IMG/VR virus record: IMGVR_UViG_3300034198_018992
Location: 43,637 to 107,636 of that record
DNA: 64,000 bases
Origin: a virus
Reading direction: 5' to 3' (one strand)
A program made the translations under genes and the position numbers. Positions 45,296 to 54,678 of this stretch are shown piece by piece (position 1 is the first letter of the stretch; every line of letters starts with the position of its first letter). The notes below the pieces were generated by a model. It did not search any database and had not been told where the DNA came from. It saw only the letters and a program-made list of their open reading frames with translations.

Positions 45296-46050
45296 AAATT
45301 GGTATCATTTTTTGCGCGTATAACTGTGAAACTTTCTTGGAGAGGTCTTTGCCCGCTTGGCGGCAGGCAAGCGACGAACTTGAAGAAATCGAAGAAATCT
45401 GCGTGATAAGCTCGCAGTTTGTGGGGTTCCCCGAGAAAGATAACGGCCCGACTTTGAGAAAAGTTTCAGAAATGCTAGCCAGCTCGAAGGCCACAGTAAT
45501 AAACTCTCCGAAGCCGCTGTCAGAGCACGAGGCGAGGAACATACCGTTGCATTATTTCAAAGAAATCGGCGTAGATTACGTCTGGCTAGTCGACGCGGAC
45601 GAGCTTTATACGCTAGAACAGATAAAGGGTATAATCAGCTTTTTGAAAAACGAACCTTTCGCGGTTTGGCTTTCCATAAATTTCAAAAACTGCGTCTTTG
45701 ATGAGAAGCAATGGATTGACGGATTTTGTCCTCCGAGAATCTTCAAAACCGAGGTAGTCAACCATAATATTGACGAGTTCTATTGGGATAATGACGTCAA
45801 CTATTTGAATAGATTCGGCGAAAAGGTTTCGTATCAGTCTCTTCCGACTGTGGTAGTCCCCAAAGCGATAGCCCATGTAAAGCATCTAAGCTGGATTAAT
45901 AGCGTTGGGAAAGACAAAGTAGAATATCAGAAGAAACACTTCGGTCGCTGTTCGTTTCAATGGAACGAAGAAACCCAATCTCTCGAATTCGATTTTAACT
46001 ATTTTCTGCTGAACGCCATACCATTACCAACCGTCCACAAAGAGCAATGA
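45292..46050 (+). CDS. GT2-like glycosyltransferase
   Basis: A 252-aa protein. GIIFCAYNCETFLERSLPAW opens the fold and YVWLVDADELYTLEQI is a clear DxD motif. HEARNIPLHYFKEIG matches GT2 enzymes with long loops. It shares 4 nt with both neighbouring genes. Confidence 0.78.
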   Translation: MKIGIIFCAYNCETFLERSLPAWRQASDELEEIEEICVISSQFVGFPEKDNGPTLRKVSEMLASSKATVINSPKPLSEHEARNIPLHYFKEIGVDYVWLVDADELYTLEQIKGIISFLKNEPFAVWLSINFKNCVFDEKQWIDGFCPPRIFKTEVVNHNIDEFYWDNDVNYLNRFGEKVSYQSLPTVVVPKAIAHVKHLSWINSVGKDKVEYQKKHFGRCSFQWNEETQSLEFDFNYFLLNAIPLPTVHKEQ

Positions 46051-47006
46051 ACGATGTAGTCTTCATCACTGGTGGCGCTGGCCAAGACGGGATTCTGATG
46101 ACGGAGAAGCTTCTGTCAGAAGGTCTCACCGTTGTATTATTGATGAGGCCAAAAGATTTGAAAAACGGATGGGTTCCTCCAGAGTGTCGGAAGGGACGAG
46201 TCGTAGTCGTTGGGGTTTCAACGCTAACGAAACCTCACAGTTCTGAATTCTCTGCAAGGATAGCAGAGTTATTGCTACGTTATCGCCCCTTTTGCTTTAT
46301 AAATTTTGCTGGCAAAAGCCGCCCAAACTACGGGGACGCGGCAACAATGCTCGACTGTAACTTGGGGTTGCCTTCAAAAATCCTTGAAACGATTCAAAAG
46401 ACCGGCCTTGACATAAAGTTTGTTTCCTGCGGCTCCTGTTACGAGATGTATTTGGCAAAAGACGAGGAGCATACAATCGACACACCGATTGCGCCTCATG
46501 GGCTATACGGACTTTCTAAGGCCGCGTGCCGTGTAACGTGTGATTTTTTTAGACAGTCTGGCGTTTGGGCGTCTCACTGCGTCATGTTCAATCATGAATC
46601 CAAAGTCAGGGGAAGGGACTTCTTTTCTCGTAAAGTTTCGGACTGGCTGAAAGATTTCAAAAAGAACAACAACACGATACAGCTTGGCAATTTAGACAGT
46701 CGGAAGGATTGGTCTCACGCTAAAGACTTCATTGGATTGATTTGGTCTGTTTGTAGACAAAAGCTAGCGAGAAACTATGTTTTTTCAAGTGGAGAGACTC
46801 GAACGCCAAGACGACTGCTTATGTCTCTTGCTCAAGCTTTAGATATTGACGAAAACGACGTTATGGGTAGGGTAGTATTTGATTCTTCTTCTGGAATCGT
46901 AGAGCCTGAACGAGCGTTCGTTTCAGCCCCTAGCCGGTGTTACGAAGAGCTTGCGTTCAAAAGACAATACAGCTATAATGAACTCATTACAGATTTAGTT
47001 TCATAA
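46047..47006 (+). CDS. GDP-mannose 4,6-dehydratase-like SDR
   Basis: A 319-aa extended SDR. GGAGQDGILMTEKLLSEG is the NAD(P) loop in the GDP-mannose dehydratase form (GxxGQDG), HGLYGLSKAACRVTC gives the YxxxK pair, and LGNLDSRKDWSHAKD is a dehydratase signature. It would supply GDP-4-keto-6-deoxymannose to the adjacent glycosyltransferases. Confidence 0.85.
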   Translation: MNDVVFITGGAGQDGILMTEKLLSEGLTVVLLMRPKDLKNGWVPPECRKGRVVVVGVSTLTKPHSSEFSARIAELLLRYRPFCFINFAGKSRPNYGDAATMLDCNLGLPSKILETIQKTGLDIKFVSCGSCYEMYLAKDEEHTIDTPIAPHGLYGLSKAACRVTCDFFRQSGVWASHCVMFNHESKVRGRDFFSRKVSDWLKDFKKNNNTIQLGNLDSRKDWSHAKDFIGLIWSVCRQKLARNYVFSSGETRTPRRLLMSLAQALDIDENDVMGRVVFDSSSGIVEPERAFVSAPSRCYEELAFKRQYSYNELITDLVS

Positions 47007-47007
47007 A

Positions 47008-47259
47008 ATGGAAGAGAGCTACACAGTTTGGGTTGGTGATAAAGTAATCACAAGCGCGAGTGCCCCGAAGCAGAGCGAAGCGGCGTCTTACATGGAAATG
47101 TTCGAGACATGCGTTCACCGAACTATAGAAGAGGTCGACATAGTAATAAAAACATGCTGTAGCAGCTACACACAAAGGGGTTTTCGCTGCGAAAAGAGGG
47201 ACATTAACTTCTTAGGCCCGACGGTTTGTAGAGATTGTCCAGTATACAAAAAGAGATAA
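47008..47259 (+). CDS. hypothetical Cys-rich protein, 83 aa
   Basis: The N-terminal part (SYTVWVGDKVITSASAPKQSE) is beta-like. The C-terminal part has five cysteines (KTCCSSYTQRGFRCEKR and VCRDCPVYK) that may bind zinc. Its TAA overlaps the next ATG. Confidence 0.6.
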   Translation: MEESYTVWVGDKVITSASAPKQSEAASYMEMFETCVHRTIEEVDIVIKTCCSSYTQRGFRCEKRDINFLGPTVCRDCPVYKKR

Positions 47260-47621
47260 TGCCAGCAAAGAAAAAGAAATCCGCACCGCCAGAAGGCAAA
47301 ATCGCGAGAGCTATCGTGAAGAAATACGTGCTAGAAAAGAAGATAATCTGGCCAAGAGACATGAAATTCGCGATGGACTTAGCGACTAAGTATCCATCCG
47401 CCGAGTTTTGGGATTCGCTAGAGGTCTCCTTTCAGGGCGAGAGTATGGTGATGTTCACCACAGAATTTGCTAAAAAGTTCTTCAAAAAAAGATGGGACGT
47501 CTTTAAGCTGGACATTCCTGAAAATAAGCCTTACGCTCTTGAAACTAGCAAAGTTGGCGTGGCTTATGCTCCGTCCCAACCAATAAACAAACCCAAATCT
47601 ATAGTCGATTTTTGTAAATAA
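47259..47621 (+). CDS. hypothetical basic protein, 120 aa
   Basis: Start at MPAKKKKSAPPEG (47259), overlapping the previous stop. It is lysine-rich at the start, then a compact helical region (WPRDMKFAMDLATKYPSAEFW). It sits directly before the RecA-like gene and may be a recombination accessory protein; unproven. Confidence 0.6.
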   Translation: MPAKKKKSAPPEGKIARAIVKKYVLEKKIIWPRDMKFAMDLATKYPSAEFWDSLEVSFQGESMVMFTTEFAKKFFKKRWDVFKLDIPENKPYALETSKVGVAYAPSQPINKPKSIVDFCK

Positions 47622-47622
47622 T

Positions 47623-48843
47623 ATGCCTCCAAAAGATAAAAAAACAGTCAAAGACGAATTTAGCGAAGATGCAGAAAGCTCAAAAGTCGTTACCCCCGAT
47701 GAACAGGCTTTTGCGTTCATGTCGGACAAGGACAACGCTAAAGACCACTATAATTTCCAAGTCGGTCGTTATTATCGTGTATCCACGGGTTCTCTAAAGC
47801 TGGACATTCTTACTGGCGGAGGCATTACTCCTGGAATTCTGCGCTTAGTCGGAAGAAACTCTGGAGGAAAAACATCAGAATGTTTGGAAATTCTGCGAAA
47901 CTTCCTTCTAGAAAAGGGACGAAGGGGTTTGTATGTTCAGGCCGAAGGCAAGTTCTCAAAGGAACTGCAAGTTCGCTCTGGAGTAAAATTCGTGACGCAT
48001 CCTAAAGACTGGCAGGAGGGCACTTGCTTGATATACGAGTCGAATATCTTCGAGTCTGTATGTAATTTTGTCGAGAATCTTATCCGTAACAATCCTACCG
48101 AACAGGAATATATGTTCATCGTCGATTCTTTGGACGGCTTGATTCTGCGCGATGATTTGAGTAAGGCTTACGAAGACTCACATAAAGTCGCTGGCCCGCA
48201 AGTCTTAGGCAAGAAGATGATGCAAAAACTAGCTCTAGCTTTGGTTAAATTTGGCCATATCTTTGCGTTCACAAGTCAAGTAACCGCTCAGCCGAAAATA
48301 GACCCCTATGCTAAGCTTGAGCATAGGGACTTTGCCTCTAGCGGAGGCAACTGGGCTCTGCACTATCCAGAGAATATTTGGGAGTTCAATGCTCGATTCC
48401 AAGACGATATCATTCTTAAAGACCCGAATGCGAAATACAACGAGTCAAAAAACCCAATCATAGGACACCTAGTTCCTATTACTGTTCGCAAGAGTAACAA
48501 TGAGAAAAACAGCGTTCGCGTCAAATATCCAATTCGTTACGGAATGACCGGAGGAAAGTCTGTTTGGGTCCAAAGGGAGGTAGGAGATGCGGTAATTGCC
48601 TTCTACGCGAAGAAAAAGGGGTCATGGATAGAGTTCTCTACTCAACTGATTGAGGAGCTTGCCGCCGCTGGATTAGTCATGCCAGCCAAAATCCAAGGCA
48701 CTGACAAACTATATGAATTCCTTGAAGAGAACCAGAAGATTACCGATTTTCTATTCGAGAAATTCAGGAACGCCCTCAAACAGGAGGCCGTAGTTACAGA
48801 CTCGGAAGACCCTCTGGAAGTAGTGGCAGTAACAGAGCTTTAA
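47623..48843 (+). CDS. RecA/UvsX-like recombinase
   Basis: A 406-aa protein. Walker A is GRNSGGKTS, Walker B YMFIVDSLDGLIL, and VAGPQVLGKKMMQKLALALV then FAFTSQVTAQPK matches the RecA core around L1 and L2. The C-terminal 90 residues form a separate helical part. It catalyses strand exchange in phage recombination-dependent replication or repair. Confidence 0.87.
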   Translation: MPPKDKKTVKDEFSEDAESSKVVTPDEQAFAFMSDKDNAKDHYNFQVGRYYRVSTGSLKLDILTGGGITPGILRLVGRNSGGKTSECLEILRNFLLEKGRRGLYVQAEGKFSKELQVRSGVKFVTHPKDWQEGTCLIYESNIFESVCNFVENLIRNNPTEQEYMFIVDSLDGLILRDDLSKAYEDSHKVAGPQVLGKKMMQKLALALVKFGHIFAFTSQVTAQPKIDPYAKLEHRDFASSGGNWALHYPENIWEFNARFQDDIILKDPNAKYNESKNPIIGHLVPITVRKSNNEKNSVRVKYPIRYGMTGGKSVWVQREVGDAVIAFYAKKKGSWIEFSTQLIEELAAAGLVMPAKIQGTDKLYEFLEENQKITDFLFEKFRNALKQEAVVTDSEDPLEVVAVTEL

Positions 48844-48846
48844 TTT

Positions 48847-49419
48847 ATGTTTATATCTTGGGATACAGAAACGACAGGATTCTTTAACGCGAGCCTTCCG
48901 CTTAATCATCAGTCGCAGCCGTCAATTGTGCAATTAGCGGCGGTACTATATGACGAGCAGAAGAAAATCAAAGCTCAATTGAATGTGCTGATTAAGCCCG
49001 ACGGCTGGACAATACCGAAGAAGGTTGAAGATATCCACGGCATCTCGACCTTAGACTGTGAAAAATACGGAGTTCCTATTCTTTCCGCGCTAAGTATGTT
49101 TAACCAGCTCACGAAAGCTGAGCCGCTTTTGTTAGCTCACAATGGCGATTATGATAGATTCATGATGAATATTGAGACCGCGAGACTCGGTAAGAACAGC
49201 ATCGTGGATGGTCGTCGTCATTTTTGCACAATGAAGTCCTCCACCGACCTAGTCAAAATCCCCAGCACGAGGGGCGGATATAAATGGCCCAAGCTCATAG
49301 AGTTGTACCGTTTCTTATTTGGAAAAGAGTTCGAGAACGCCCACGACGCCTTGGCGGATTGCTCGGCCTGCGCCGAGTGCTTCTTCGAGATGCAAAAGCG
49401 GGGCCTAGTAAATGCCTAA
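48847..49419 (+). CDS. DnaQ-like 3'-5' exonuclease
   Basis: A 190-aa DEDDh exonuclease. Motif I is SWDTETTGFF, motif II LLAHNGDYDRFM, and motif III NAHDALADCSACAECF, with the catalytic His. Stand-alone size fits a proofreading or epsilon-like subunit. It overlaps the next gene by 8 nt. Confidence 0.88.
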   Translation: MFISWDTETTGFFNASLPLNHQSQPSIVQLAAVLYDEQKKIKAQLNVLIKPDGWTIPKKVEDIHGISTLDCEKYGVPILSALSMFNQLTKAEPLLLAHNGDYDRFMMNIETARLGKNSIVDGRRHFCTMKSSTDLVKIPSTRGGYKWPKLIELYRFLFGKEFENAHDALADCSACAECFFEMQKRGLVNA

Positions 49420-49840
49420 GTTCAAGAAATATCGCAGCGAGAAGCTCGTTAACATCAACACGGCCAATTACGCCGTGGATTGGGGCGGGGACTGCCGCAG
49501 CAAGTTTCAAAAGCAGGTGAAGGTGTGGCTTCATCCGTATTGGAAGATGGACATATGCTTGGAGGAGATGCCCGTTCCTGGAACCAGATACAGCTTCGAC
49601 TTGGTGAATCTATCGAAAATGATTATTGTCGAAACCAACGGAATACAGCACAGTCAGTATAATTCGTTCTTTCACGGCAAGAATCGCTTCAACTTCCATG
49701 AGCAAATAGTGAGAGACGAGGCTAAAAGGGAGTGGTCAGTAGCAAACGGATTTACGTTGGTAGAAATCGAGCCAACAGACCTACCTTTGACGCGAGAGTT
49801 CTTTTTCAAAAACTACGGAATCCAACTGACTCCGGTGTAA
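49412..49840 (+). CDS. PD-(D/E)XK-type endonuclease, VSR/DUF559-like
   Basis: A 142-aa protein. SFDLVNLSKMIIVETNGIQH gives the Asp and the ExN pair of a restriction-endonuclease-like core, followed by the helix FNFHEQIVRDEAKREWSVANG and a final strand (FTLVEIEP). It is similar to very-short-patch-repair or small phage nucleases acting on DNA or RNA junctions. Confidence 0.72.
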   Translation: MPKFKKYRSEKLVNINTANYAVDWGGDCRSKFQKQVKVWLHPYWKMDICLEEMPVPGTRYSFDLVNLSKMIIVETNGIQHSQYNSFFHGKNRFNFHEQIVRDEAKREWSVANGFTLVEIEPTDLPLTREFFFKNYGIQLTPV

Positions 49841-49846
49841 TCTATT

Positions 49847-50158
49847 ATGATTCCCCATAAGTCACATCAAAAAACCACCATGAAGGCCAAAGATACCGGA
49901 GTTCCAGCAAACTTTCTAACGCGGCTTAATGAATTCACTGGAGGTGGATTTATTTTGATTTACGCAAACGGAGACGGGCAAGTCGTTATCGAGGACTGCT
50001 CGGACAACGTCATTATTCAATCGGGCTTGGAGCGCCACGCGTTAGAGTATTTCAAAGCGCGTGAGGAAGATTTCAGCGAAAGCATCAAAGACGGAGTCGC
50101 GATGTCAAATTTCATAGCCGAAGGTGGGGACGAAGAAGCTGGGGCGGAAGAGGATTGA
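49847..50158 (+). CDS. hypothetical protein with acidic C-terminus
   Basis: The frame starts at 49847 with a second ATG at 49880 (MKAKDTGV), which may be the true start. FTGGGFILIYANGDGQVVIED looks like a beta sheet; the tail is strongly acidic (GGDEEAGAEED). It lies just before the helicase promoter. Unknown function. Confidence 0.55.
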   Translation: MIPHKSHQKTTMKAKDTGVPANFLTRLNEFTGGGFILIYANGDGQVVIEDCSDNVIIQSGLERHALEYFKAREEDFSESIKDGVAMSNFIAEGGDEEAGAEED

Positions 50159-50161
50159 GCG

Positions 50162-50190
50162 TTGACAAGGTCAAGAAATCGGGATATAGT
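50162..50190 (+). promoter_or_regulatory. strong promoter for the helicase-primase genes
   Basis: Consensus TTGACA, 17-bp spacer, TATAGT and 9 nt to the ATG at 50200. Confidence 0.78.
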
Positions 50191-50199
50191 GCCAACTAT

Positions 50200-51729
50200 A
50201 TGCCCGTTATTCACAACTTTGAGTTAGAGAGGCTCTGCCTTTCAGGACTGTTAAAATACCCAGACCTTTACGTCAAGGTCGAGGCCGTCGTCACCGATTC
50301 CGACTTCGTTAGCAAGCTGAACCGGATAGTCTACGCCGCGATAAAATCGTTTCTGTCCGTGGGAGCGGAACTCAATGATATACTTCTCGCCGAGAAGATA
50401 AAAAATCTCAACATCACCTTTTCCGAAAGCGATTTGTCTCCGATGGAGTATTTGGAGTCGCTACGTTTAATAAGCCTGACTGAACTTGCGGCGATAGAAG
50501 GGTTCAAGCAGTTGAAAAAGACGACAGTTAGACGTGAACTGTCCGAGATGGCCGGTCGGATGCAGACAAGGATGCTAGCTCTCAAAGACGCAGGCATCTC
50601 AGATATTCTGAAAGAAGCGGACGCCATCTTTTCAGAAAAGATAGCAGGATTCGAGTCGTCGACAGAAGAGTTCGTAGATATTTTCTCTAGTATCGAGCAG
50701 AAGATAGAGGAACGCGGAGAGAATCCGGTAGAAGAAATCGGGTTCATGGGGCCGTTCCCGAAAACAAACGAGTTATACGGCTCGTTGCTGCGCGACGGAG
50801 CTATTACCGTTCTTGGGGCGCGAACGGGAGTCGGTAAAACTGCCGCAGGCATGTTCTACATGACTCATGTGGCCGACAAATACGACGTTCCTGTCCTTCA
50901 CTTAGACCAAGGAGAAATGTCTATAGAGGAACTTCAGTATCGCGCTGTAAGCATGATGACAAATGGGCAAGTTTCTTACGACGCTCTTGAACATGGCTAT
51001 TGGAGGAAAAATAAGGAGACCACAGCTTTAGTTAGGTCTGTTTGGCCAAGGGTGAAAAAGCTAAAGATGTATTATCAAGACGTCTCTAGGATGTCTCCTA
51101 CTGAAATCCTTTGGTTTATCAAGAGGTTCTATCTTGCGAAAATCGGACGAGGCAATAAATTTCTGACTCACTACGACTATCTCAAAGCGTTCGATTTGGA
51201 GGACGCCAGAGGCGAGGAATGGCAAGTTATGGGCAAGTTTCTCAAAGACGTGAAGAACCTCTATAAGAACGAACTGAACAATCCGTTTTGGACGTCGGTT
51301 CAGTTGAACCGTGGAGGCATCGTTGGAAACAAAAACGCGGCCACCGTCGATGACACTGAAAACGTATTTGGTGTATCTGACCGAATCACTCAGCAAGCGA
51401 CGCACGCCCTATTGCTTCGACCAAAGATGAACGAAGAAATCGCTGCCGAAAATGGAAGATACGGCACTGTAAAAGGCGTGTTCGTTAAACATCGTCATCT
51501 TGGCAGGAACGCGCAAGCGGCCCTAACGCCAGTAAAGACACCGAATAACACGCTAGTAAAGAATTTTCTTCATTTCAAAGTCACCAGCTTTCATATCGAA
51601 GAAATGGGAGACTTCGCTACAACAGTAAGACAGAGCGCTACGGCACCTTTCAAGTCCGCAAAGCCAGCCCAAGACCACGACAACGATACACTAACTGACG
51701 ATTCACTCGATGACCGCCTCGAAGACTAA
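50200..51729 (+). CDS. replicative DNA helicase, DnaB family
   Basis: A 509-aa protein from the ATG at 50200 (MPVIHNFELERLCLSGLL). The frame extends to a TTG at 50155, but a promoter occupies that stretch. The N-terminal domain is helical. Walker A is GARTGVGKTAAGMFY, then VLHLDQGEMSIEELQYRAV, TSVQLNRGG and a late AVKRHRH-like segment (FVKHRHLGRNAQ). It unwinds DNA at the fork. It overlaps the primase gene by 20 nt. Confidence 0.9.
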   Translation: MPVIHNFELERLCLSGLLKYPDLYVKVEAVVTDSDFVSKLNRIVYAAIKSFLSVGAELNDILLAEKIKNLNITFSESDLSPMEYLESLRLISLTELAAIEGFKQLKKTTVRRELSEMAGRMQTRMLALKDAGISDILKEADAIFSEKIAGFESSTEEFVDIFSSIEQKIEERGENPVEEIGFMGPFPKTNELYGSLLRDGAITVLGARTGVGKTAAGMFYMTHVADKYDVPVLHLDQGEMSIEELQYRAVSMMTNGQVSYDALEHGYWRKNKETTALVRSVWPRVKKLKMYYQDVSRMSPTEILWFIKRFYLAKIGRGNKFLTHYDYLKAFDLEDARGEEWQVMGKFLKDVKNLYKNELNNPFWTSVQLNRGGIVGNKNAATVDDTENVFGVSDRITQQATHALLLRPKMNEEIAAENGRYGTVKGVFVKHRHLGRNAQAALTPVKTPNNTLVKNFLHFKVTSFHIEEMGDFATTVRQSATAPFKSAKPAQDHDNDTLTDDSLDDRLED

Positions 51730-52621
51730 TATATTAGAACTCCTAATCAGTAAAGGCTATGCTCCTAAAGACTACGGAGCATACTATAGAATGGCAGCGC
51801 TTTACCGTGGAGGCAAGAACGTCATAGCTTTGTGCGTCAGAAAGTCAGATGGCAACTTCAGAGACTTCGGCGCTTCAGGAAAATACCCATTAAGGGGTGA
51901 CTTGGACTTGCTATTGAAGTTGCTGAATCATGAAGGGGGTATAGATTCTGTAGAAATCAAAGAAGCGACACCGACTCAAGACTTGAAAAAGGATATCGTA
52001 TACGACGAATCTTGCCTAAAGCGCTTGATGCCGATGTGGGACTTTTTTACTTCTAGAGGAATATCCGAGGATACTATGCGGCTATTTAGAGCTGGCACCG
52101 CTTCGAGCGGTAAACTAAACCGAAGGGTTTGTTTTCCTATCTTTGATAAGGATAAAATAATAGGGTTTGCTGGTCGATGGCACCAAAAGGTTCCTCCCGA
52201 AAACACCCCCAAGTGGAAAATCATCGGTCGTAAAAAAGCATTCATTTTCCCGTCCCATCTCAACTCCGTTCATCCAGACGAGGGAATCATACTGGTAGAG
52301 AGTATTGGGTGCGTGCTAAGGCTCTATGAAGCGGGCATAACCAACGCGTTTTGTCTTTTCGGCATAGAACTGAGTGGAGCTTTATTGAAAAAGATTCTTT
52401 CAGAGAACCCAAAGAGGATAATCATTTCGACCAATAATGAAGTCGATAACGATTCTATTGGCAATATCGCCGCGCAAGATGCGAAAGACAAACTTCTAAA
52501 ATACTATGACGAAAGCAAAGTATTCATAGAGCTTCCTCCTAAAAAAGACTTCTTTGAAATGACGGTCGAAGAAGTCAAAACGTGGTATAACGCAGTCCGG
52601 TCAAAACATGAAACGTTCTAA
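51710..52621 (+). CDS. DNA primase, TOPRIM type
   Basis: A 303-aa protein. YRGGKNVIALCVRKSDGNFRDF resembles the zinc-free start of phage primases. RVCFPIFDKDKIIGFAGRW precedes the TOPRIM core: IILVESIGCVLRLYEAGI, then RIIISTNNEVDNDSIGN. It makes primers for lagging-strand synthesis. The start lies inside the helicase gene, so the two are translationally coupled. Confidence 0.83.
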   Translation: MTASKTNILELLISKGYAPKDYGAYYRMAALYRGGKNVIALCVRKSDGNFRDFGASGKYPLRGDLDLLLKLLNHEGGIDSVEIKEATPTQDLKKDIVYDESCLKRLMPMWDFFTSRGISEDTMRLFRAGTASSGKLNRRVCFPIFDKDKIIGFAGRWHQKVPPENTPKWKIIGRKKAFIFPSHLNSVHPDEGIILVESIGCVLRLYEAGITNAFCLFGIELSGALLKKILSENPKRIIISTNNEVDNDSIGNIAAQDAKDKLLKYYDESKVFIELPPKKDFFEMTVEEVKTWYNAVRSKHETF

Positions 52622-52889
52622 AATCTCAGAAATGATAAATAAAGCATGCCGCGAATACGAATCGGCCAGCTCCGGCAGGCCCGATAATGTTTTCGTATCT
52701 ACGTTAAAAGAACTTCAAGGTTTAGGATTTTTGCCCGCGACTACTACCGCGCATCTCGATGGTTCGATAGTAGTGATGCGCCTAGATAAGTCGAACGAGC
52801 TTTGGTGCTTGCGTAGAGAACAAAAAACGGCTATCAATAACAAAAAGCCAGAGCCTCTCAAGTCTTCTAATTTCTTATACTTAAAATGA
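52608..52889 (+). CDS. hypothetical protein, 93 aa
   Basis: A basic protein starting MKRSKISEMINKACREYES, with a central beta hairpin (AHLDGSIVVMRLDKSNELWCL). It overlaps primase and DHFR genes by 14 and 4 nt, which supports it being real. No family recognised. Confidence 0.6.
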   Translation: MKRSKISEMINKACREYESASSGRPDNVFVSTLKELQGLGFLPATTTAHLDGSIVVMRLDKSNELWCLRREQKTAINNKKPEPLKSSNFLYLK

Positions 52890-53362
52890 TAGCGATTGCA
52901 GCAGTATCTTCAAACGGTTACATCGGTAAGGGCAGCGCCCTTCCTTGGCCGAAAATCCCGCAAGATTTCAAGTTTTTTAGAATCGTCACTCAGTACAACG
53001 TTGATTGCGTTGTGGGAGCGCGTACTTATATTGACTTACCCAAGCTTCCGAAAAGAAAAATCACGCTCGTTAGCAATCGTGGCCAGCTTCCCACTTCACC
53101 TAACAAAAACGGACTAGAATATAGTCGCGTAATTCGACCAAGCGATATACCATCTCTCGCAAGCGAGAGATGCGTTTGTATTGGCGGCGCGAAAACCTAC
53201 GAGCTATGCTTTCCGTATTGCAGCGACCTTTTACTCACTATTGTAAAAAAAGATTACGAAGGGGATGTAGAGTTGCCCGAGTTCTCTGACTTTTTCAAAC
53301 CGTATTCTCAACTTTACACTGACGAAAATATCGACATTATTCATTATGCCAAGAAAAACTAA
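52886..53362 (+). CDS. dihydrofolate reductase
   Basis: A 158-aa protein. IAAVSSNGYIGKGSALPWP, IPQDFKFFRIVTQ, VVGARTYIDLPKLPKRK and CIGGAKTYELCFPYC are the folate- and NADPH-binding landmarks. It regenerates tetrahydrofolate used by thymidylate synthase. It overlaps the next gene by 17 nt. Confidence 0.9.
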   Translation: MIAIAAVSSNGYIGKGSALPWPKIPQDFKFFRIVTQYNVDCVVGARTYIDLPKLPKRKITLVSNRGQLPTSPNKNGLEYSRVIRPSDIPSLASERCVCIGGAKTYELCFPYCSDLLLTIVKKDYEGDVELPEFSDFFKPYSQLYTDENIDIIHYAKKN

Positions 53363-54677
53363 AATCTCAGTGCCGGTGCAAGAACCGATACAAGAACCAA
53401 GGCCAAACGTCGTCTATAATGGAGAGACTGACGTTTATATCACTACGCTTAAGAGTCTCTCTAAGCCTTTAGTGCTAAAGGGTTCCGTTCATCGTAATAT
53501 CGTAGCTCATATTTCCAACCTGTTTTCGCCGTCAAAAACCACCGAGGAAGTCGCAGCTAAATTCGGTATACCTGTGAAGATACTTGAGGAGTATAAAAAG
53601 GTTCACGGACTGACGCGTGACAGTCTGCCGCTCTCTAACGAAGAGTTAACAGAACTTCCCGTAGAGGCTTGCGCAGCGAATCTCCTAGAGAGCAAGAAGC
53701 TGGCAGTCGCGCAGAGCTACGAAAAGGAATTATGGAAAGCCACTCAAAAAAGCGCCGAAAACTGGGAAGCCTTCCAGAATGGAACGCTTGACCCTTTCGG
53801 CTTGGCTGTCGAAAACTGGAAGCCAGCAAGAGTGCCTAGACTACACATAGAAACCTCCACAAAAGAGGTAAGTGACGAGGTGTTAGTTATTGGCCTTAGT
53901 GATTTGCATTTCGGCAGCGCTAGCAATGAAAGGTATATGTTCAACCGCCCAAGCTGGACTACTGAAAAAACCGTTGCCTGCGTTAAGAAGTTCGCGGAGA
54001 AGATACTCCAAAGAGCGGCGGCAAGAACCTATAGATACAAAAAGGTAGTTATCTTAGGGCTGGGAGACCTGATTCACAGCGTCAACGGCAAAACGGGAAG
54101 GGGCACCGAGCTTCTTTATGATTGTGTGAGAGAAGAGCAATTCGATTATGCGTTGCAAAGTCTATATCAGTTCATCTCGATGATATACTCTCAGATTCCC
54201 GTCGTCGACGTGCATTCGGTCGGAGGAAATCACAACTATGAAGGTGATATGGCACTCTTCAGGGCTCTTGAAAAAGCCTTCACTCAGCAAGAGAACCTCA
54301 ACTTCTTTCATCACTCATCACGTCCCGCCGCCTTCAAGGAAGGCACTACGCTATTCCTTCTCGACCACGGTGCGGACTCTATTGAAAGGGCTTACGTTCC
54401 TACAGCAAGCGACGCGAAGCTGCAAACGCACGTTCAGAGCCTCCTGTTGCAAAACCCAGAAAATCTTATAGGCGTCAAAGAGAGGCTGTTTATCGTCGGA
54501 GACAGGCATCACTGGGAGCACGTCGAGTATAACGATTTTCAATTCGTAATGTTTTCGACCGTCATCGGAGGCGATATGCACGCGAGCGTTAATAACCTCA
54601 AGAATAGACCGCGCCAGTCTTATCTAGTCATTGATAACGACGGACTTAAAGAGACAGGTCATGTCTATTTCGATTAG
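53346..54677 (+). CDS. large metallophosphoesterase (phage, SbcD-like core)
   Basis: A 443-aa protein. The N-terminal 170 residues include a helix-turn-helix-like stretch (TTEEVAAKFGIPVKILEEYK). The catalytic part shows GLSDLHFGSAS, ILGLGDLIHS, VGGNHNYEGD, LLDHGADS and VGDRHHWEH. It is a probable DNA exonuclease or phosphodiesterase in phage recombination. It ends in TAG. Confidence 0.8.
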   Translation: MPRKTKISVPVQEPIQEPRPNVVYNGETDVYITTLKSLSKPLVLKGSVHRNIVAHISNLFSPSKTTEEVAAKFGIPVKILEEYKKVHGLTRDSLPLSNEELTELPVEACAANLLESKKLAVAQSYEKELWKATQKSAENWEAFQNGTLDPFGLAVENWKPARVPRLHIETSTKEVSDEVLVIGLSDLHFGSASNERYMFNRPSWTTEKTVACVKKFAEKILQRAAARTYRYKKVVILGLGDLIHSVNGKTGRGTELLYDCVREEQFDYALQSLYQFISMIYSQIPVVDVHSVGGNHNYEGDMALFRALEKAFTQQENLNFFHHSSRPAAFKEGTTLFLLDHGADSIERAYVPTASDAKLQTHVQSLLLQNPENLIGVKERLFIVGDRHHWEHVEYNDFQFVMFSTVIGGDMHASVNNLKNRPRQSYLVIDNDGLKETGHVYFD

Positions 54678-54678
54678 T

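Noticed and set aside
50155-50199. Upstream TTG start for the DnaB-like helicase
   Set aside because: A consensus promoter occupies the same bases, and the protein family starts at the ATG at 50200.
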